Below are positions 8,001 to 11,304 of a stretch of 11,304 nt of DNA, one piece after another (positions within the stretch are counted from its first letter, which is position 1; each line of letters begins with the position of its first letter). The stretch comes from JANNHK01 sp034408875 (GTDB lineage: Bacteria > Actinomycetota > Acidimicrobiia > IMCC26256 > PALSA-610). The stretch covers positions 1-11,304 of the forward strand of contig JAWXCJ010000121.1 in NCBI GenBank assembly GCA_034408875.1. Direction: 5' to 3'. The notes below the pieces were generated by a model. The model was not told the origin of the DNA, searched no databases, and saw only the letters and a program-made list of their open reading frames with translations. The translations under genes were made by a program, and so were the position numbers.

Positions 8001-11000
8001 AGACCCGTCACGTCGGGGATACGGCGCATCGGGATCACGTCGTCGGTGCCGACGAGCACAACACTGCGCGGCGCGTCGGCGGTGTCGAACAACGGCAGGA
8101 TCGCGTCGTGGATGTCGCCCGACACCGCGTTGGCGACATCGGCCGCGCACTGGTCGTCGAGCGTCTCGTCGTTCCACGCGACGTTGGTCGTGACAGGTAC
8201 GACCCAGCCGTTGGTCGCGTCGGCAAGTTCCTGCAGCTGGGCGGTGACGTCGCCACCGCTCGTCGCCGCAAAGCGGGCGCCGTTGTAGAGGATCAACGTT
8301 TCGGGGTTGGGCTCGCTACCCGCGGCCTTGTACGCACCCGCGAGGTCGACCGAAGCAGCTGTGCCCGCCGGGAGCGGTGGGCATTCGATCGGGTCGGTGG
8401 GCGCGATGACCGCGATGCGCAGCACGTAGTCGGTCGAGGCGCCGTTGAACCCGCTCACCTGCACGACGTAGTCGCCGCCGACCGATGTAGTCGCCACCTC
8501 CTCGTCGGAGGTACCGCGGCGCGTCGAGATGTCCTGCACGTTCTCGGTCGGTACGTCGACCGCGAGGTCGCGCAGCGTCTCGGGCGCGAGGTCGGTCCCG
8601 GCTTCGTCGCCCGGGTCGTCGACGAACGCGTTGCGTTCGAGGACGTCACCCGAACGACCGACGAACCCGGAGCGACCGACGAAACGGGAACGTCCGACGA
8701 AACGGGTGGACGGCGGACCGACGAGCAGCAGGTCGGCATCCTGGGCCGCGGTGCCGATCGGTGACATCTTCACCGTGACCTGGGCGCCGTTCGGGAACGA
8801 CGACGGATTGATCTTGTAGTACTCGCGCTCGTCGGGGTCGAGCGTTCCGAAGTACAAGACGTCGGGAACGATCGGCGGCGCGTTGTCGGGGTCGTTGAGC
8901 GACGTCCCGGCCCACGGGTCTCGCACCACGGTGCCGCCGGCGGTCGACGCGTTCAGCGGGTTGCCACCCGCGAAGCTGAGCGACGCGGTCGCGTCGCCGA
9001 GTTGTCCGGCTTGCGTGACGACGCCCACGGGCGCGGCCGCGAACGTGATCGTCGCCGTTTCGCCCGGGAGCGCGAACGTTCCGGTGAACTCGAGCGTCGA
9101 GCCGCTGACCGTCGGCTCGGCGATCGTCGCCGCGCACCCGGGACCGGTTGCACCGGTGCAGCCCGCGGTGCCGGGGAGGTACGCGGCGCCGTCGGGCAAC
9201 GTGACCGTCAGCTCCACCGCGCCGATGTCAGTGGGGCCGGCCGAATACTGCACGGTGTACCCGACGTGTTCGCCGCGTGCGAGCGGCGGCAGGTCGAAGC
9301 CGCCCGGGCCGAGCGGAAGCTCTTCCCACGGGAAGTCGGCGCGTGCGAGGAACCCGATCGCGTACTCGCCGAGGCTTGTCGTCAGCGGTACGGGGTTCTC
9401 GGCCAACTCGAGCGCGATCGGCGAGTCGGCCGCGGGCGTGATGTCGGAGAGCAAGATCGCGGAGAAGTCGACGGCCGCGGGGTCGACGTCGAGGAAGTCG
9501 AGGTCGAGGAGCGTCGCGCTCGCCAGGAAGTCGGCTTCTTCGCCGGGGAGGCAGATGTCGGGTCCGGCGATAGCGCACCAGTCGGGTCCGGCAATTGCAC
9601 CCAACGTCGTCTGGCCGAGCAGCAACGAGACGATGCTGACGCGTTCGAGGATCACGCCCTGCGGGTCGAGGTCTTCGAGCGGCAAGTCCCAGAGCAGGCC
9701 GGGTCCGCTCGGCGGTGGGACGGGGCCCGGGTCGTCGACGAGGGCGAGGACTTCGGCGAGCGTGACCAGGTGCTCGGGCTGGCCTTCGTACGGGGTGCCG
9801 AGAAGCACGACGGCCCAGCCGCCTGGGAGCTGGATATCGAGCTGGTCGAGCGTGAGCTGGCCGAGGAGCGAGCGGCCGACGAACCGGCTCCGGCCGACGA
9901 ACCGCGAACGGCCGACGTAACCACTGCGGCCGACGAACCGCGAACGGCCGACGAACCGCGAACGGCCGACGTAACCACTGCGGCCGACGAATCCGCTGCG
10001 GCCGACGAACCGCGAACGGCCGACGTAACCACTGCGGCCGACAAAGCCCGAGTCGAGGATCTGGTCGTAGAGACTGGCAGGAATGGCCGCGAGGGGAATG
10101 TCGGCAACCGCGACCCCGCGAGCACCTTCGGCCGTGACCGGACCGCTGATCGAAAGCGACGCTGTCACGCCGCTGCGAACCATGGCGAACACGTCGCGCA
10201 CGCCCGCGTTGTCGGCGCCGAGGTTGGTGGCGTCCGACGCGAATGCGACGACCGAGCCGGAGCCCGAAACCGCGACGTGCGTGCTCGTGGTTCCGTCGGC
10301 ACCCGACGCGGCGTTGCCCACGATTCCGCCCGGACCGATGCTCATCGTCACGGTGACGGCGGCATCGATGTCGGTCGCGAGTACCTGGCCGCCCGCGGAG
10401 TACGCGACGATCGCGCCGTCTTGCGAGAGGATCGCGTGCGTACCCGGTGTGCCGAACAGCGGAGCACCACCGGCGAGCGCGCGCACTTCGACGTCGGCTC
10501 CGGATTGGGACGCGACCCGCAGCCCGTTGCCCGAGAGTGACGGCGTCGTGCCCGGCGCTACGCGCGTGATCGTGCCGGTGACGAGGTTGCGCACGTAGAT
10601 ATCGGCTGCGGCGCCGTTCGGGTCGGCTCCGGCGACGAGGTTCGTCGCGGTCGACTCGAAGGCGACCAGCGTGCCGTCGTCGCTCATCGAGGGTGTGCGG
10701 CTCGCCCCGTTCGGGAGCGTCGTGCCGCGGCGGCTCGCCCACGCCGTCGACGAGGTGCTTGGTTCGTCCAGGATGCCGTCGGTGTCGGCGTCGCGGTCAC
10801 GCACGTAGACGTCGACATCCTTGTTGGTGTCCTTCGGGTCGAGCTTTGTCGCACTCGCGAAGGCGACGTAGCGACCGTTGGCCGAGACGACGAGCTCTAC
10901 CGGCGCGGCGAACCGCGGCGCCGGACCCTGTCGCTCCTTGGAGTCGACGCTCACCAGGCTCGTCGAAACGCCACAGCGAGTCGCCGAACCCGTTCCCGTC

Positions 11001-11304
11001 GGAACCTTGAGCTCGTCGAAGACGCCGTTGCCGTCGGCGTCGCGGTCGTGCACGTACACGTCGAGAACAGGTCCGCTCCTGTCGCGCGGCTTCGCGCCGG
11101 GCGTCGGCCGACAACCCGAACCCGACGGCTTCTTGATGACTGCGGTCGACACGAACGCGACGAACCGGCCGTCGCGACTGATCGCGGGCTCGGTGTTGTC
11201 GCCGGCGACCGGCAAGCTCCGGTCGGTCTTCGACACGAGAATGTTGGCGCCGGTAAGGGTGTCGCGCACAAAAACGTCGCGGGCGTTGTTGGTGTCACCT
11301 GCAA
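5090..11304 (-). CDS. Giant secreted-type C25 (gingipain-like) cysteine peptidase with PD40 propeller, VGRS repeats, PPC, Ig-like and PxKF domains (N-terminus outside window)
   Basis: At least 2070 residues; numbers below count from the first complete codon at 11302. The frame runs open through the right edge, and the residues before the GTG at 11267-11269 (AGDTNNARDVF) already belong to a PD40 repeat, so that GTG is not the start. Order: PD40/TolB-like beta-propeller (11304 to about 10170; SRDGRFVAFVS, SANGRYVAFAS, SDDGTLVAFES); hexapeptide array (10052-9873); Leu-rich segment (to about 9275); DUF11-like domain (about 9275-8950); PPC-like domain (about 8865-8405) interrupted by a second hexapeptide array; C25 domain (about 8330-7156) with His1237 and Cys1277; beta-rich region (to about 6650); Ig-like modules (to about 5456); and a PxKF domain ending LRP. 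A signal peptide is expected outside the window. Likely an exported or surface-attached protease; substrate unknown. It has no overlap with the gene it converges on. Confidence 0.95.
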   Translation of the reverse strand, partial: AGDTNNARDVFVRDTLTGANILVSKTDRSLPVAGDNTEPAISRDGRFVAFVSTAVIKKPSGSGCRPTPGAKPRDRSGPVLDVYVHDRDADGNGVFDELKVPTGTGSATRCGVSTSLVSVDSKERQGPAPRFAAPVELVVSANGRYVAFASATKLDPKDTNKDVDVYVRDRDADTDGILDEPSTSSTAWASRRGTTLPNGASRTPSMSDDGTLVAFESTATNLVAGADPNGAAADIYVRNLVTGTITRVAPGTTPSLSGNGLRVASQSGADVEVRALAGGAPLFGTPGTHAILSQDGAIVAYSAGGQVLATDIDAAVTVTMSIGPGGIVGNAASGADGTTSTHVAVSGSGSVVAFASDATNLGADNAGVRDVFAMVRSGVTASLSISGPVTAEGARGVAVADIPLAAIPASLYDQILDSGFVGRSGYVGRSRFVGRSGFVGRSGYVGRSRFVGRSRFVGRSGYVGRSRFVGRSRFVGRSLLGQLTLDQLDIQLPGGWAVVLLGTPYEGQPEHLVTLAEVLALVDDPGPVPPPSGPGLLWDLPLEDLDPQGVILERVSIVSLLLGQTTLGAIAGPDWCAIAGPDICLPGEEADFLASATLLDLDFLDVDPAAVDFSAILLSDITPAADSPIALELAENPVPLTTSLGEYAIGFLARADFPWEELPLGPGGFDLPPLARGEHVGYTVQYSAGPTDIGAVELTVTLPDGAAYLPGTAGCTGATGPGCAATIAEPTVSGSTLEFTGTFALPGETATITFAAAPVGVVTQAGQLGDATASLSFAGGNPLNASTAGGTVVRDPWAGTSLNDPDNAPPIVPDVLYFGTLDPDEREYYKINPSSFPNGAQVTVKMSPIGTAAQDADLLLVGPPSTRFVGRSRFVGRSGFVGRSGDVLERNAFVDDPGDEAGTDLAPETLRDLAVDVPTENVQDISTRRGTSDEEVATTSVGGDYVVQVSGFNGASTDYVLRIAVIAPTDPIECPPLPAGTAASVDLAGAYKAAGSEPNPETLILYNGARFAATSGGDVTAQLQELADATNGWVVPVTTNVAWNDETLDDQCAADVANAVSGDIHDAILPLFDTADAPRSVVLVGTDDVIPMRRIPDVTGLFDERDYAEHVGGSDAIADSFGTRWFLSDDVYGDRDPATFLGRQMFLPDAAVGRLVETKSDVDLQIQLFLDSGGVLDPQSALTTGYDFLADGATQVADAVGGDSLIDPAGATSGLWTAADLNGVLGADPDVASLNAHFDHQNLLSSAGNVTPQQTDVLGVDALNNAFNGQVVFSMGCHAGLNAPDSYGGNRRADWAQTLAGRGTAVFVANTGYGYGDFSAVALSERLNALFAQNLDGSVDVGHALVEAKKDYFLSAGAYQGYDEKSLQQAVFYGLPMYQLAGAAPFAAPAAETQSSFDVLTDPVTGLPAAPLSVQPEFEENTAPDGTTYDSVAGDVQALNGYPIVPRMTFDVTQPEGSDLVAHGVLLSGLTTEEIAVPNPAFGRASVGQAENEPQAPAASYSFPSQFGVVNIGADEQKLVLLPEQVESNVPGPGATKRRFTNVQGLVYYAPADVTDATPPRIRSTDARSEGGATLFSVETTDESGVLRVVVLYRNGDEWLPLDLARVGDTDGWVGGVPGVTDPLYIVQSFDQYGNGATSSKKGDFYVVNGEGPPFIAFAEGPQGDNGWFTGTPTLEVVGSDPSEVFVSVDGGPPAPLDEFPGLPAADGVYSVVVTNGETTITLTVPIDTTVPTITRGGAPIDLLILPGDESGGEGEVACADPGAEASGIATCDVNFGDNGIDATSTDRAGNASAVHQVTATVQGETSGGWFVEPPTLHLLGLDTSGYAVAFDGGSPVPYTGPVTVPGEGTIEIEITGPGGPRWFQVNIDTLAPSIALTPALVSTYTVGQSVTIHVTCVDPNAPDSSGVESCSPSSVVLSTATAGEKSFTVTTTDGAGNAREQTYSYTVVKPYKYEGFFSPVEMDELNVVKAGRTLPLKFRVFRPDGTQITSAAQITKTVSSPQTCPTGMGTEGIDDDYSGSSFGYDQDTLEWLWKAPKPIPNPSKPCYKLTVRATADTGPGLSVWVKLRP
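5093..5455 (-). other. C-terminal PxKF domain
   Basis: The tail begins KPYKYEGFFSPV, continues with LNVVKAGRTLPLKF (PLKF encoded at 5366-5377) and contains two Cys (QTCPTG, KPCYKL), finishing in VWVKLRP. This matches the PxKF module found at the C-termini of large secreted actinobacterial proteins. Its biochemical role is not established; attachment or display is an inference. Confidence 0.8.
5456..5705 (-). other. Ig-like module homologous to the tail of the opposing gene
   Basis: The module has DTLAPSIALTPALVSTYTVGQ, two Cys (HVTCVDP, ESCSP), GEKSFTVTTTDGAGN and YSYTVVKP. It lines up over its whole length with 4645-4878 on the plus strand. The DNA has diverged, so this is shared ancestry and not a recent inverted duplication. 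Confidence 0.8.
7156..8330 (-). other. Gingipain-like (peptidase family C25, clan CD) domain
   Basis: The N-terminal subdomain shows the strand pattern of the family: LILYNGARF, SVVLVGTDDVIPMRRIPD, and AAVGRLVETKSD followed by a helix ending in LFLDSGG. The presumed catalytic His is in LNAHFDHQNLL (codon 7592-7594, His1237; a second His at 7583-7585 is His1240). The presumed nucleophile is in VVFSMGCHAGLN (codon 7472-7474, Cys1277). The His-to-Cys spacing of 40 residues fits the caspase/gingipain fold. The usual His-Gly pair is replaced by His-Phe, so activity should not be assumed. The domain ends near VFYGLPMYQLAG. Confidence 0.82.
8405..8865 (-). other. PPC-like (pre-peptidase C-terminal-like) beta domain with repeat insertion
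   Basis: It starts DVLYFGTLDPDEREYYKI, contains VTVKMSPIG and ADLLLVGPP, and ends GGDYVVQVSGFNG ... YVLRIAV, the strand pattern of PPC-type domains beside secreted peptidases. Between the strands lies a long loop carrying three VGRS hexapeptides and a segment that includes NRR-like RRGTSDE. It directly precedes the C25 domain. Confidence 0.65.
8655..8708 (-). repeat. Second, three-unit VGRS hexapeptide array inside the PPC-like domain
   Basis: Three consecutive 18-bp units begin at 8655, 8673 and 8691 on the plus strand (core ccgacgaa) and encode RFVGRS, RFVGRS and GFVGRS. The peptide matches the array at 9873-10052, but codon use differs (CGACCG or CGTCCG instead of CGGCCG at the GR codons), so the copies are not a recent DNA transfer from that array. 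Confidence 0.9.
9551..9598 (-). repeat. Two tandem 24-bp units encoding AIAGPD[W/I]C
   Basis: 9551-9574 and 9575-9598 share a 12-base identical core (gtcgggtccggc) and encode AIAGPDIC and AIAGPDWC back to back. They lie in the Leu-rich segment between the hexapeptide array and the DUF11-like domain and contribute its only two nearby Cys. Confidence 0.8.
9873..10052 (-). repeat. Ten-unit 18-bp tandem repeat encoding [G/R][F/Y]VGRS hexapeptides
   Basis: On the plus strand each unit begins CGGCCGAC, at 9873 and every 18 bases to 10035, with no indels. There is a 54-bp higher-order unit: 9873-9926, 9927-9980 and 9981-10034 each contain the same last 36 bases (unit A cggccgacgaaccgcgaa, then unit B cggccgacgtaaccactg) after a variable first unit. 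In protein, A is RFVGRS, B is GYVGRS and the variable units are R/GFVGRS. A degenerate 11th unit (SLLGQL) follows at 9855-9872. Length is a multiple of 3, so copy-number change would keep the frame. Confidence 0.95.
10763..10798 (-). other. EF-hand-like calcium loop 2 in the propeller
   Basis: The twelve residues DRDADTDGILDE occupy the equivalent place in the next blade (after VYVR), with Asp at 1, 3, 5 and 7 and Glu at 12. It has Thr instead of Gly at position 6, so it is slightly less canonical than loop 1. Confidence 0.5.
11012..11047 (-). other. EF-hand-like calcium loop 1 in the propeller
   Basis: The twelve residues DRDADGNGVFDE match the DxDxDGxxxxxE calcium-loop pattern, with acidic or Asn side chains at positions 1, 3, 5, 7 and 12. 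The loop sits in an inter-strand stretch following VYVH of a PD40 blade. Confidence 0.6.

Noticed and set aside
6914..8764. 616-codon open frame on the plus strand opposite the C25 domain
   Set aside because: It is a mirror artefact of the minus-strand coding sequence. It is rich in Arg, Val and Gly, has no motifs, and overlaps the clearly coding peptidase domain.
9873..10052. Possible CRISPR array
   Set aside because: The units are contiguous 18-bp repeats with no unique spacers and keep an open protein frame, so this is a coding tandem repeat.
9002..10540. Plus-strand open frame giving an ADEPRTADVTTA-type repeat across the hexapeptide array
   Set aside because: The periodicity comes from the 18-bp DNA repeat itself. 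The minus-strand frame has continuous domain homology on both sides, whereas this one has none.
11267..11269. GTG as start of the minus-strand gene
   Set aside because: Codons upstream of it to the window edge remain open and encode part of a PD40 repeat (DTNNARDVF), so the gene extends beyond the window.

Overview
The window is high-GC DNA with strongly G/C-biased third codon positions and actinobacterial-style secreted modules: SEST-type SGNH esterase, PD40/TolB propeller, gingipain-like C25 peptidase, Ig-like repeats and a PxKF tail. This suggests an Actinomycetota genome, possibly of the Acidimicrobiia. That placement is inferred from composition and domain style only, because no phylogenetic marker is present.

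Layout. (1) Bases 3-179 (+) are the last 58 codons of an unrecognised gene. (2) Bases 250-4881 (+) encode a 1543-residue secreted multidomain protein: signal peptide, Cys-containing N-terminal region of unknown type, PKD-like domain, several beta-sandwich repeats, an SGNH/GDSL hydrolase domain, a short 'VGD...INPG' module and Ig-like domains. (3) Bases 4882-5089 are the convergent intergenic region. It holds a long near-perfect hairpin (4888-4956) abutting a 40-codon relic of an acyl-CoA synthetase C-terminus (4955-5077). (4) Bases 5090-11304 (-) encode a giant secreted-type protein of at least 2070 residues whose N-terminus lies beyond the right edge. In protein order it has a PD40 beta-propeller with EF-hand-like loops, a 10-unit [G/R][F/Y]VGRS hexapeptide array, a Leu-rich segment, a DUF11-like domain, a PPC-like domain carrying a second 3-unit VGRS array, a gingipain/C25-like cysteine peptidase domain, Ig-like domains and a PxKF domain.

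The two large genes converge and carry related C-terminal Ig-like modules (TYTVGQ ... FTVT..D.AGN ... TVVK), so they draw on a common pool of extracellular modules. Both look like cell-surface or exported enzymes fused to adhesive or spacer modules, one an esterase and one a peptidase. No direct functional link beyond co-location can be shown.

The most unusual signals are four. The 18-bp/54-bp hierarchical tandem repeat encodes the Arg-containing VGRS array. The same hexapeptide recurs inside the PPC-like domain just ahead of the peptidase. The peptidase belongs to a family that includes Arg-specific enzymes, which makes self-processing at the arrays a testable idea. Finally, a palindromic element lies exactly at the broken edge of the acyl-CoA synthetase fragment.
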